Source of the DNA: Acidobacteriota bacterium | GTDB lineage: Bacteria > Acidobacteriota > Blastocatellia > Pyrinomonadales > Pyrinomonadaceae | Assembly (NCBI GenBank): GCA_021323895.1 | Contig: JAJPKD010000150.1 | Location: 1 to 47,422 of the forward strand | Direction: 5' to 3' | Length of the DNA: 47,422 nt | Shown here: positions 19,658 to 28,004 of the stretch, piece by piece | Position numbering within the stretch: the first letter of the stretch is position 1 | Layout: each line of letters starts with the position of its first letter | Made by a program: the position numbers and the translations under genes | Notes under the pieces: generated by a model | What the model was told of the DNA's origin: nothing | The model's input: the letters and a program-made list of their open reading frames with translations, nothing else | Database searches by the model: none

Positions 19658-20020
19658 TTATTCCGTTCCGGACAAAATCTGAGGGAGTGTGCTCGCGAAG
19701 AGTGAACGCGGAATCACTCGATCGAATCCCGCCTCTTGGGCCGCCTTCTGTACATCAGTCTGCACGTGCGAGAAGAATCCGAGCAGCTCGACCGAGGGCC
19801 CACCTTCTTCGGTTCTCAATCGTTTCGCGAATTCAATTGGATCAATACGCTGCGAATTTAGATCGCAGATAATGAGCGACGGTTGATGCTCTTTAACCGC
19901 TCCGATTGCGCCTTCGATCGTCCGTGGAAAATTAACGGCGACATCAACCTGCTCGGCGGTGCCGCGAATCTTCGAGGCGAAGAATAGTTCGTCAACTATC
20001 GCGATGATGTTCCTTGCCAT
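19658..20020 (-). CDS. Receiver-like protein with atypical active site
   Basis: A 120-residue single-domain protein with a response-regulator layout: strand 1 IIAIVDE (D10, E11), a central Asp in LIICDLN (D53), a Ser at the switch position (GFFSH, S84), and VIPRS where receivers normally have Lys (R105). Loss of the invariant Lys suggests it does not phosphorylate normally and may be a pseudo-receiver adaptor. It has no output domain. It converges on aroF with 2 bp between stops, and its start is only 5 bp from the start of the divergent EEP gene, so promoter and leader must lie inside the neighbour. Confidence 0.7.
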   Translation of the reverse strand: MARNIIAIVDELFFASKIRGTAEQVDVAVNFPRTIEGAIGAVKEHQPSLIICDLNSQRIDPIEFAKRLRTEEGGPSVELLGFFSHVQTDVQKAAQEAGFDRVIPRSLFASTLPQILSGTE

Positions 20021-20025
20021 ATATT

Positions 20026-20988
20026 ATGTCGTTGCGTAAAGATCGTTTCGTGCCTTCGCCATTAATCGATTTCGCAAATCGCCCCAACCAGGGAATCGAA
20101 TTCGGAAATCAATCAAGACTAAACCAGACTGATGGTGCGCCGACGCGTCTCATACTCGCCTCGTACAATATTCGATACGCGGTCGGCTCGCATCTGATTC
20201 CTTCGGGTCTCGCGCGCAGAGTTGGCTACAACTTTCCTCGACCTCGCGCCGCAGCAGTCAGACGCAACATCGAAATCGCCGCTCGCGCCTTCTCCGATAA
20301 TCGTCTCCTGCCGCCGCCCGACATTCTAGCATTGCAGGAAGCCGACAAAGAGACGGCGCGCGCGGGAGGCCAGCACGTCGCGGCGCGCCTCGCCGAGCGG
20401 ATGAACCTGCCGTACGTTCATGTCGGGGCAGGTTTGCCGCGCGGAGTGAATCCGAAACAACGCGAGTGGTGGTTGAATTTTGAAGAACAGATCGGAGTTG
20501 ATGAAGAGAGTGACACTGGCGTGGCGATGCTGAGCCGGTTGCCGCTTGAGCAGATTACGCGTATCGATCTGCCCTGGCATGATTGTGCGTGGCGACCGCG
20601 ACTGGCAATGGCGGCGACCATCAAATATGGCGAGGAAGATTTGCGAATCTTCAATGTGCACATGGATCCGCACGGACCGCTCGGCAATCAACATCAACAG
20701 ACGGAAACGGTCTTGCAGGTCGCAGAGCGGCACGAAGGACCAACAGTGATTCTTGGCGACTTCAATACGCTTTCGACGCACAAGGCGATTGAGATTAGAA
20801 AGTTGATGGAATCGAACGACTTCTTCACGCCGTTTCCCACGAAGGTGGCAACGTGGCGCGGAGCCGGCTTGCGTTACCATGCAGATTGGATTTTTGTCAG
20901 GGGCGTGCGTTTTAGCCGTTGGGGCGTAGTCAAGCCGCTCGGCGTTTCTGATCATTGGCCGATCTGGGCGGAAGTGCAGATAGCCTAG
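20026..20988 (+). CDS. Endonuclease/exonuclease/phosphatase (EEP) family protein
   Basis: A 320-residue protein when started at the ATG at 20026; a GTG at 20050 is an alternative. EEP fold motifs are in order: ILASYNIRYA, ILALQEADKE (metal-binding Glu), FNVHMDPHGP, VILGDFNTLS (Asp-x-Asn) and VSDHWPIWAEV (catalytic Asp-His). Substrates in the family range from DNA and RNA to phospholipids and inositol phosphates; nothing here narrows it. No signal peptide is seen, so it is probably cytoplasmic. Its TAG stop lies within a small palindrome (20981-20994). Confidence 0.85.
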   Translation: MSLRKDRFVPSPLIDFANRPNQGIEFGNQSRLNQTDGAPTRLILASYNIRYAVGSHLIPSGLARRVGYNFPRPRAAAVRRNIEIAARAFSDNRLLPPPDILALQEADKETARAGGQHVAARLAERMNLPYVHVGAGLPRGVNPKQREWWLNFEEQIGVDEESDTGVAMLSRLPLEQITRIDLPWHDCAWRPRLAMAATIKYGEEDLRIFNVHMDPHGPLGNQHQQTETVLQVAERHEGPTVILGDFNTLSTHKAIEIRKLMESNDFFTPFPTKVATWRGAGLRYHADWIFVRGVRFSRWGVVKPLGVSDHWPIWAEVQIA

Positions 20989-21147
20989 AGGCTAGAATGA
21001 AATTTTTCCCCTTAACGATCAGCACAACTTTCAGTGGCGAGTGTCCAGAGACTTGAGATAGCTTTTCGCGCACGACGGTTTCTCATTCTGTCAATTTGAG
21101 TTCTTCATGAAACCGCACTAGCCTCTAGTCTCTAATCCCCAGCCTCT
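20981..21147. repeat. CTAGCCTCTAG-type repeats flanking the gap before the SpoU gene
   Basis: TAGCC-taga-GGCTA at 20981-20994 and ACTAGCCTCTAGTCTCTAAT then CCCCAGCCT at 21118-21146 share the GCCTCTAG unit in opposite orientations. They bracket the gap between the EEP and SpoU genes. The first contains the EEP stop codon and the second ends at the SpoU start codon. The 120 bp between them show no recognisable gene or terminator. Confidence 0.5.
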
Positions 21148-21936
21148 ATGAAAATCACCAGCCGCGACAATTCCCTGCTCCGTCACGCGCGGGCGGTGCG
21201 TGATGGCAAGATTGATGAATCAATCTTCATCGAAGGGCTGCGCTTGTGTGAAGAAGCGCTGCGCTCGGGGTTACGACTCGAAGCGGTGATCTCTTCAGAT
21301 CATCTCTCGAAGAAAGATCGGGCAGCGAAATTGATCGATAAACTCGAGTCGCAGTCTGAGAAATCAGCGTTAGTAAGCGAGAAGCTGCTTGAATCGATCT
21401 CTTACACTAGGACTCCGCAAGGCATAGTCGTCATCGCGGCACGTCCAACGACCGGCGAAGACGAATTCACGGAGCGCCAGCCCTCCAAACCCCTGCTCGT
21501 AGTCTTGCATGGCCTGAATAATCCGGTAAACGTCGGCGCGATCCTGCGCACCGCCGAAGCTGCCGGCGCCACCGGCGTTATCACCACGGCGAACACGGCC
21601 GATCCGTTTTCGCCCAAGGCTCTGCGGGGCGCGATGGGGTCGGCGTTTCGTCTGCCGATTTGGTCCAACGGAAAGTACCCGACGGTGCTTGAGTGGTGTC
21701 GCAAGCAATCAATTCAAACAATCTGCGCGGATGCGGAAGCGTCGCATTCCTACACGGCAATTGATTGGCAAAGGCCGAGCGCTCTGATCGTCGGCCCAGA
21801 ATCGACCGGTTTGTCTGCCGAGGAAATGAAGCTTGCCGACATTGCTGCGCGGATTCCGATGAAGGGATCGACAGAGAGCTTGAATGTGGCCGTTGCCGCA
21901 GGAATATTTCTTTACGAGGCCAATCGCCAGCGCTAA
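21148..21936 (+). CDS. SpoU/TrmH family RNA 2'-O-methyltransferase
   Basis: A 262-residue protein with an N-terminal substrate-binding domain (ITSRDNSLLRHARAVRDGKI) and a C-terminal SPOUT domain. The three family motifs are NNPVNVGAILRTAEAAGATG, IVGPESTGLS and MKGSTESLNVAVAAGIFLYE. Such enzymes use S-adenosylmethionine to methylate ribose in rRNA or tRNA; an RlmB- or TsnR-like 23S rRNA target is likely but the exact nucleotide cannot be told. The start is fixed by the ATG right after a repeat. Confidence 0.92.
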   Translation: MKITSRDNSLLRHARAVRDGKIDESIFIEGLRLCEEALRSGLRLEAVISSDHLSKKDRAAKLIDKLESQSEKSALVSEKLLESISYTRTPQGIVVIAARPTTGEDEFTERQPSKPLLVVLHGLNNPVNVGAILRTAEAAGATGVITTANTADPFSPKALRGAMGSAFRLPIWSNGKYPTVLEWCRKQSIQTICADAEASHSYTAIDWQRPSALIVGPESTGLSAEEMKLADIAARIPMKGSTESLNVAVAAGIFLYEANRQR

Positions 21937-22045
21937 CGCGGGAAATACGTTACGATTATCAGGCCTTTTCAGCTAGAATAAACCTCACGAGTTCCGCATT
22001 AATCGAAGAGCGAACCCTGACCGAGCGGTACTCGTATTTTGATTC

Positions 22046-22870
22046 ATGGCTGACGAACAGAACCAATCCCCCAAGCGACGCGCCGATACGATCCTGCCTG
22101 AACGGTTGATGCGCCGTGTCCTCGAAGGCGTTGGCGATGTCGTCGATCGCAAACTCGGGCGCACCGGAGATCCAGCGTCGGGGCTCACCACGGATCAAAT
22201 TATTTATCGGATGAATCGCGCCATCGATGCCAAGGTGCGCGATGAAAAGGGTAAGGGCCGGATCGCTCCACACCATCTGAAGCTAAAAATCGAGTGGGGC
22301 ACGCATTCGGAAACTCCGCCGGAGGTCACGAAGCGTCTCGAGACAGAGTTGCTCGCCGCGGCCATCGATCACATCAACGATCAGCGTTATCGCACCTTCG
22401 CCCCGGTCGAGATTGAAACCGACGTTGACATTTTCACCAAGGGGATTTCTGTCGATCCGACGTTTGGCGAATTGGAAGAACAACTTCAGCGACAGGATCT
22501 CGAAAAGAAGCTGGGCCAGCCAATCAAGCCGCATCATGCCGAAAAGGCAGAGATTCCGATGATCGCGCGGGTGACTCTGCCAGAGGGATCGAAGGACGTT
22601 GAATTGACGTTGGTCGCCGGTGGCCGCCGTCTCAACGTCGGTCGAGGTACGGACAACGATCTGTACTTGAATCATCCAAGCGTCTCAAAAGTGCACGCCG
22701 CGTTGAAGATGGATGCCGGACAAAACCTCCTGGTCGCGGATACCGGTTCGACCAACGGCACGCATATCAACGGCGTGCGCATCCCCTACGGAGAAGCGCG
22801 GCCAATCGTCGATGGCGATGTAGTTGCATTCGGCGATGTCGAGGTTCGGTTTCGCAAAATCAATCCATGA
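22046..22870 (+). CDS. FhaA-like protein (DUF3662 plus FHA domain)
   Basis: A 274-residue cytoplasmic protein. Residues 15-130 resemble DUF3662 of mycobacterial FhaA (LKLKIEWGTHSETPPE, HINDQRYRTFAPVEIETDVD). A linker follows, then an FHA phosphothreonine-binding domain at about 185-270: NVGRGTDNDLYLNHPSVSKV and DTGSTNGTHINGVRI, with the conserved G-R, S-x-x-H and N-G residues. It likely binds phosphorylated partners such as the kinase encoded downstream. It overlaps the transpeptidase gene by 4 nt (ATGA). TAGAAT at 21974-21979 with TTACGA 18 bp upstream is a weak promoter candidate for this operon. Confidence 0.9.
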   Translation: MADEQNQSPKRRADTILPERLMRRVLEGVGDVVDRKLGRTGDPASGLTTDQIIYRMNRAIDAKVRDEKGKGRIAPHHLKLKIEWGTHSETPPEVTKRLETELLAAAIDHINDQRYRTFAPVEIETDVDIFTKGISVDPTFGELEEQLQRQDLEKKLGQPIKPHHAEKAEIPMIARVTLPEGSKDVELTLVAGGRRLNVGRGTDNDLYLNHPSVSKVHAALKMDAGQNLLVADTGSTNGTHINGVRIPYGEARPIVDGDVVAFGDVEVRFRKINP

Positions 22871-24744
22871 CATCGCTGGCGCTGTTTTTCTTACAAACTC
22901 CAACACCGCAAGTCGCCCCCACACCTGAGAAACTGCCTGCCTGGCTCACCCTGATCTATTTGATCGGTATCGGAGTCGTGGGACTGTTGTTGCTGGTCTC
23001 GCTGATTCGCAGTTGGTTTCGTCGCAACCCTTCAGCGCCCACTGCGCCAGCGACTTTGGCAAAGGACATTCGCAAGCGTTTGGGCGCTACCTCGACCAAC
23101 CGAGGTTTGCATGTGTGGCGAGTCATCTTCGCACTCGCGGCCATCTTTGTTTTCAGTTTTCACGTTTACTGGGCGCGATATGCAGCGGAGCGAAATCAGA
23201 AGTTTCAGGATCTGAGCTATAAGGATTTGCGCAATCGCCGGCTGACCGAATCAACCTTGCGCGGCTGGATTGACGATCGCAAGGGCCGGCCGCTCGCCTT
23301 GTACAAGAAAGACAACGCCGGAGACATCATTCGCGATTATCCGATGGACTCGGCTCTCGCCCACGTCTTCGGAACCGATCGCGGAGAACCGGGATTGGAA
23401 CGGGCGCTGTTCGGCGCAGAGAGCGGCGCCGTTCCGGAAGTTTGGCAAATCATCAAAGGACAAACCGTCGAGCAGAGGCTCAACAAGGATTACACGCTGA
23501 CGATCGATCGTGATTTGCAGCAAGCTGTCGTCGATCAATTGAAAGGCAATCACGGCGCCGTCGTCATGTTCAATCCGCAAACGGGCGACGTGCTGGCGAT
23601 GTACAGCAATCCTTCGTACAGCCTAAAGGATGTGCAGGACGAAGCGAAGTGGATCGCACTAGACAACGATCGCAAAGAGCGGCCGCTTTTGAATCGCGCG
23701 CTAAATGAATATTACGTGCCGGGCTCAACGTTTAAGACCGTGATGATGTACACGGCGTTTCGCAATGGCATGCAAGGCATTCACTTCAACACGAGCGGCG
23801 GCTTCACGCCGCCGGGTTGCGGACGAACAATCACGGACGATAACGGCGGCTGCGAGGCCTGCGGCAATATCGATATCGCCAGCGCCTACCAGCATTCGAG
23901 CAACATCTACTTTTCCTATCTCGGGACGCAGCTTGGCGGTGAAAAGATTCGCGACACGGCGAAACTGCTCGGGCTGGGCGCCTACGACAGTTTGACGGGT
24001 GAAGGACAAGGACGCCGCGAACCTGAAATCTGGAATGCAAGCAGCCAGGCAGTGAAGAACGCGCTCGCGCCAACCGAATCATGGTTGAAGGCTGGACCAC
24101 ACTCGACACGTTGTGAATTGATGTATGAAGGCTACGGCCAGGGTTACGCATCACAGATGACACCGTTTCAGATGGCGATGATTATTTCGGCCGCGGCGAA
24201 TCTCGAAGGCCGTCTGATGAAACCGAAGATCGAAGCCGATCGTCAGCCTGAAGTTTTGAATCAAGTGTTGACGCGCGATCAGGCCGCTGAAATCCGCCGC
24301 ATCATGAACCTCGTGAACGAGGGCGGCACCGGCACTGGCGCGATGGCGCCGGTCAAGGCTGCGGGCATTCGTAGCGGCGGCAAGACCGGCACTGCGCAGA
24401 AAGCCGTTCCGGTAATCGATCCCAAAACCGGCGAGCCAAAGAAGAAATTGGTCATTGAGCGCGACTTCAAAGGAAAGATCATCGGTCAGCATGAAGAAAC
24501 TGTGTTCGCGGACAAGCTGCGCAGCGACGCATGGTATTTGAGCTTTGCACCGCTCGATAAACCAGTGATCGCCATGGCAGTGTTACTGGAAGGTCCGGGG
24601 CCCGGGATTAGTTTTTACGGCGGCAAGAACGCCGCGCCAATTGCGGCGCAATTGATTTTGAAGGCGAAGTCGCTGGGATACTTTGGCGGCGGCGCCAATG
24701 CGCCCAATGCGCAGCCAACTCCTCAACAAAGGAGGAATCGATGA
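22867..24744 (+). CDS. pbpA: Penicillin-binding transpeptidase (PBP2/PbpA class)
   Basis: A 625-residue class B-like transpeptidase that cross-links peptidoglycan during elongation or division. The active site is complete: S287-T-F-K290, S344-S-N346 and K506-T-G508 (GGKTGTAQK). The N-terminus has two predicted membrane helices (about 25-47 and 83-102) rather than the usual one, and the dimerisation domain before the catalytic domain is short. A Cys cluster (C318, C329, C332) lies between the first two active-site motifs and is unusual. The start overlaps fhaA by 4 nt, and an FtsW/RodA gene follows, its usual glycosyltransferase partner. Confidence 0.94.
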   Translation: MTSLALFFLQTPTPQVAPTPEKLPAWLTLIYLIGIGVVGLLLLVSLIRSWFRRNPSAPTAPATLAKDIRKRLGATSTNRGLHVWRVIFALAAIFVFSFHVYWARYAAERNQKFQDLSYKDLRNRRLTESTLRGWIDDRKGRPLALYKKDNAGDIIRDYPMDSALAHVFGTDRGEPGLERALFGAESGAVPEVWQIIKGQTVEQRLNKDYTLTIDRDLQQAVVDQLKGNHGAVVMFNPQTGDVLAMYSNPSYSLKDVQDEAKWIALDNDRKERPLLNRALNEYYVPGSTFKTVMMYTAFRNGMQGIHFNTSGGFTPPGCGRTITDDNGGCEACGNIDIASAYQHSSNIYFSYLGTQLGGEKIRDTAKLLGLGAYDSLTGEGQGRREPEIWNASSQAVKNALAPTESWLKAGPHSTRCELMYEGYGQGYASQMTPFQMAMIISAAANLEGRLMKPKIEADRQPEVLNQVLTRDQAAEIRRIMNLVNEGGTGTGAMAPVKAAGIRSGGKTGTAQKAVPVIDPKTGEPKKKLVIERDFKGKIIGQHEETVFADKLRSDAWYLSFAPLDKPVIAMAVLLEGPGPGISFYGGKNAAPIAAQLILKAKSLGYFGGGANAPNAQPTPQQRRNR

Positions 24745-24752
24745 CAGTTTAG
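24728..24752 (+). promoter_or_regulatory. Orphan strong ribosome-binding site with a three-codon reading frame
   Basis: AAAGGAGG at 24728-24735 is an ideal Shine-Dalgarno sequence 5 bp before an ATG (24741) that overlaps the transpeptidase stop as ATGA. The frame reads Met-Thr-Val and then TAG, whose T begins the body of a palindromic repeat. This looks like the original coupled start of the next gene (rodA), cut off by repeat insertion. Confidence 0.55.
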
Positions 24753-24795
24753 AGCGCGCACTTGTGCGCGCCGGGCACAAGTGCCCGGTCTAAAC
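24747..24795. repeat. Double-palindrome repeat between pbpA and rodA
   Basis: An outer inverted repeat GTTTAGA/TCTAAAC (24747-24753 and 24789-24795) encloses two adjacent hairpins, GCGCGCACTTGTGCGCGC (24754-24771) and CCGGGCACAAGTGCCCGG (24771-24788). Their centres, CACTTGTG and CACAAGTG, are complementary to each other, so alternative pairings are possible. The unit is symmetrical and discrete, like a mobile intergenic repeat. Confidence 0.8.
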
Positions 24796-24811
24796 GTTCG
24801 CAATTATCTGG

Positions 24812-26497
24812 ATGCGTAATCGTCTGTCATCACATCTGCTTTTGCTCGTCGCGCTCGTCGCGATCGAGATTGTCGGTTACTACGCGATTCGTCGCGGCGC
24901 GCTCATTCGCGGGTACGACACGTCGGTAATTGGCGCGATGCGCGACATCTTCATGTATCTGCCCATTATCGTGATGGCGATTTGGGTTTCGGCGGTCAGA
25001 AAGTTCAAAGGCAACTGGGTGCTGTTCACGACGGCGATTTTGCTTTTCTCGATCGGACTACTAATCCAATATCGCCTATATAGCGATCCTGAATACAACG
25101 CGAAGAACAAAGCCGCCGCGCGCCAGGAAAAGACGGACACGCTCCGGATGCGTTACATCAATCAAAATTACGACGCGGCCAAGCGGCAGATGATGGGATT
25201 GCCGGCGACCCCGCCGCCCGTCGATCAGGAAGCCCCGCCGAGAGAATCGACGTACACCGCCAGCAATGCTTTGACTTCGAGTTATACCTGGATCCCAGTG
25301 TTTTCATTGCTCGGATTCGCACTTGCCTATTCTTTCTGTGTCAACGATCGATTTCTTTCCTGGATTCAGCGCAACAGTTTCATCGTGGTCCTGTTGACAT
25401 TGATTCCGCTGGGCGTTGCCATTGTAAGTTCAAGCGCCGGCAAAGCCGTCGGCAATACCACGCCGTGGGAACCGGCAAAAGTTCCCTTCCTGCTGGGCTT
25501 CGCCGGGATTCTGACCGCGCGCTACAAAGATCTGGCGCGGACGTATTGGGGCATTCCACGCGCGCGCGACATCATTCCTCTCGTGGTGATGGCGGCGATT
25601 CCCTTCATTCCCTTCTTTGCGCTGAAAGATTTTGGCCAGATGCTCATCTTCAGCGGCGCGTACGCGACCTTGTATCTCGTCGCGGTGCGACGCTGGCCGC
25701 AGCTTTTGGTCTTTGTCGGATCGGTCTTCCTTGTTATTTCAATTTTGGTGGTCGGTGCGTTACCGCGCGACGTCCAGGAGAAGTTTCCACTGATTCCCAC
25801 CATCGCGCGTCCGGTCGCGCATGCTCTGCCCGCGCGCATTCAGCAACGATTCCATTTGTGGCTGGATGGATTCGACCCACCTTCGCCGGACGAAGCCTGG
25901 TGGAAAAAGGACTACGACGAAGCTTTAGAGAAGAACCCGGAGATGAAACAACTCGCCGACCAGAGCGAGGCGATGAAGAAGAGCGTCAACACCGACATCT
26001 GGTTCGATAAGCTTGCCTTCCAACCCGCGCAAGCCATCTTTGGAATTGCTTCCGGCAAGAGTACTGGACGAGGACTGGGGCTCGGATATCCCGAGGTCAT
26101 TCCAATCGCCGACTCGGATTATGTTTACGCGGCGATTGCTGAAGAAATGGGATTATTCGGAGGCGCGCTGGTGGTGCTGGCGATAATCATTTTCGTGATC
26201 GCTGGCATTCGCACTTCGATTGAAGCGCGTGATATGTTTACCAAGTTATGCGCAGCCGGCTTGACTGCTTTCATCGGCATTCAGGCGTTGGTCAACATCG
26301 GCGGTATCACCCGCGCACTGCCCATGACCGGAATCACTCTGCCGTTCGTTAGCCACGGCGGTTTTAGTTTGATTACGAGCTTCGCAATGCTCGGAATGTT
26401 AATGGCCTTTTCACATCGCAACGCACAGGACGCGCGCGCGGTCGCCAAGATCACGCACGAGCCGGAAAGCCCTCTCGTTTTGGAGGCAGTCGAATGA
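24812..26497 (+). CDS. rodA: FtsW/RodA/SpoVE family peptidoglycan glycosyltransferase
   Basis: A 561-residue polytopic membrane protein. SEDS-family marks are QYRLYSDPEY, LKDFGQMLIF, GLGLGYPEVIPIADSDYVYA followed by AIAEEMG, and the C-terminal MTGITLPFVSHGGFSL. It is longer than the usual 370-420 residues because of two extended hydrophilic loops (about residues 90-150 and 345-400). It polymerises lipid II together with the transpeptidase encoded just upstream. The start at ATG 24812 has only a weak ribosome-binding site; a better orphan site lies at 24728-24743. It overlaps the PP2C gene by 4 nt. Confidence 0.94.
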   Translation: MRNRLSSHLLLLVALVAIEIVGYYAIRRGALIRGYDTSVIGAMRDIFMYLPIIVMAIWVSAVRKFKGNWVLFTTAILLFSIGLLIQYRLYSDPEYNAKNKAAARQEKTDTLRMRYINQNYDAAKRQMMGLPATPPPVDQEAPPRESTYTASNALTSSYTWIPVFSLLGFALAYSFCVNDRFLSWIQRNSFIVVLLTLIPLGVAIVSSSAGKAVGNTTPWEPAKVPFLLGFAGILTARYKDLARTYWGIPRARDIIPLVVMAAIPFIPFFALKDFGQMLIFSGAYATLYLVAVRRWPQLLVFVGSVFLVISILVVGALPRDVQEKFPLIPTIARPVAHALPARIQQRFHLWLDGFDPPSPDEAWWKKDYDEALEKNPEMKQLADQSEAMKKSVNTDIWFDKLAFQPAQAIFGIASGKSTGRGLGLGYPEVIPIADSDYVYAAIAEEMGLFGGALVVLAIIIFVIAGIRTSIEARDMFTKLCAAGLTAFIGIQALVNIGGITRALPMTGITLPFVSHGGFSLITSFAMLGMLMAFSHRNAQDARAVAKITHEPESPLVLEAVE

Positions 26498-27990
26498 GCA
26501 CTCCATCACCTGCAAACAACATCGAAGTTGCTTCGATTTCAGATCGCGGCCTCAGTGAGAAGCGTCCGCTAAACGAAGATTCGTTTCTGGCGGACGCGGA
26601 TCGCGGCATCTTTGTGGTTGCCGACGGAGTGGGCGGCGCTGACGCCGGTGAGATTGCTTCGCAAACTGCAGTCGATGTTTTGAACGAAGCCTTTCGACAG
26701 AAGCTACCCGCCGATGAAGACGTCGAAGATTTGATGGAGCTGGCGATTCAGCGTGCCAACAGTTCGATCCATCAGATCGCGCTCGATAACCCGCGCTTCT
26801 CGATGATGGCGACGACGGTGGTCGCGCTGCACCTCGACGGCAATCGCGCGACGATCGGCCATGTAGGCGATTCGCGACTGTACCGATTGAGTCCCGATGG
26901 CCAGCTACTCCGTGAGACCGAAGACCACTCAGTCGTCGAAGAAGAGGTGCGCGCCGGCCGCATGACGCCCGAACAGGCGGCGAATCATCCAAGCAAGAAC
27001 GTCATCAGTCGCGCGCTGGGCGCCGAAGCTTCAGTCGAAGCCGACATGAAAGTGATTGAGGTCGAAGACGGCAGCGCGTTTCTTCTCTGCACCGACGGCA
27101 TCACACGTCACATTCCCGACACTGAGTTGCGCGAGTTGATGACCAGCGGCCACAGTCCGACCGAAATCTGCGAAGAGATGAAGCGGCGCTGTTATCAGCG
27201 CGGCGCTGAGGACAACTTGACGGCAGTCATCGTTCAAGTCGGCACTCCGAAATTCACTCGTGTCGTCGCCGATGACGAGGAACGAACCAAATCTTACGAA
27301 CGATTCGATCCTCCGACGCCGGACATGCCGAATCTCCCGTTGGAAACGAAACACAAATTGACACCGGCTTCGCGCGTCGCTTTCCCTGGCCCGGAAACCG
27401 CTCCCGCAACTACCGCCCCGGCGACTATGGCTCCGAAAAAATCGGGAGGAAGTGCCGTGCTTCGTTTCTTTGTCTTCATCTTGTTTCTCGCCGTTGCCGC
27501 GGGTGCGTTTTATGGCGGCATGCGCTATCAACAGCAGCGCGCTGGAACGAATGTGACGGCGCAACCAAGTCCATCGGCATCCGGGCCGCAAACCACCGAC
27601 ACAACGAAGCGCGCCGCAGTTGACGCCGATCCGCGTAAGTGGTTGAACGACAACGTGCAACCGCAACTGACCAAGGAAAATATTTCGAAGCCGACGGATT
27701 CAAAAGATTCCGAGTTCCTTTACCTCTACGGCCGTGCGCTGATGCTCACGGGTAGCCATCACGAGGCGATGCAGGCGTTTGAACTGGCGCTCAACAACCT
27801 CCGCGCAAACAGCAAAGGTGGTCTGCCGATGGAAACTGAAATCAAATTAGCTAACGCCGCAGCCGGCTTGCGAGTGAGCAGAGAGTCAACCGCGTCTCCC
27901 AAACCGCCGGACGCCGTCGCGGCTGAAGAAAAAGCCGCCGGCGTCTTGGATGAAATTCTCGGCCTGAAGCCCCAACCCTCTCCCAAGTAA
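26494..27990 (+). CDS. PP2C-type Ser/Thr protein phosphatase with membrane anchor
   Basis: A 498-residue protein. Residues 10-250 are a PP2C/Stp1 catalytic domain with metal-binding motifs NED (27-29), ADGVGG (43-48), GDSR (125-128), CTDG (199-202) and ED-N (239-241). A Pro/Ala-rich linker, one membrane helix (about 321-340) and an extracytoplasmic region of about 150 residues follow. That region has a TPR-like segment (EFLYLYGRALMLTGSHHEAM). The layout matches actinobacterial PstP, which reverses the partner kinase, except for the TPR-like tail. It overlaps rodA and is followed 14 bp later by the kinase gene. Confidence 0.92.
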   Translation: MSTPSPANNIEVASISDRGLSEKRPLNEDSFLADADRGIFVVADGVGGADAGEIASQTAVDVLNEAFRQKLPADEDVEDLMELAIQRANSSIHQIALDNPRFSMMATTVVALHLDGNRATIGHVGDSRLYRLSPDGQLLRETEDHSVVEEEVRAGRMTPEQAANHPSKNVISRALGAEASVEADMKVIEVEDGSAFLLCTDGITRHIPDTELRELMTSGHSPTEICEEMKRRCYQRGAEDNLTAVIVQVGTPKFTRVVADDEERTKSYERFDPPTPDMPNLPLETKHKLTPASRVAFPGPETAPATTAPATMAPKKSGGSAVLRFFVFILFLAVAAGAFYGGMRYQQQRAGTNVTAQPSPSASGPQTTDTTKRAAVDADPRKWLNDNVQPQLTKENISKPTDSKDSEFLYLYGRALMLTGSHHEAMQAFELALNNLRANSKGGLPMETEIKLANAAAGLRVSRESTASPKPPDAVAAEEKAAGVLDEILGLKPQPSPK

Positions 27991-28004
27991 TCCGCACCCA
28001 TTCG

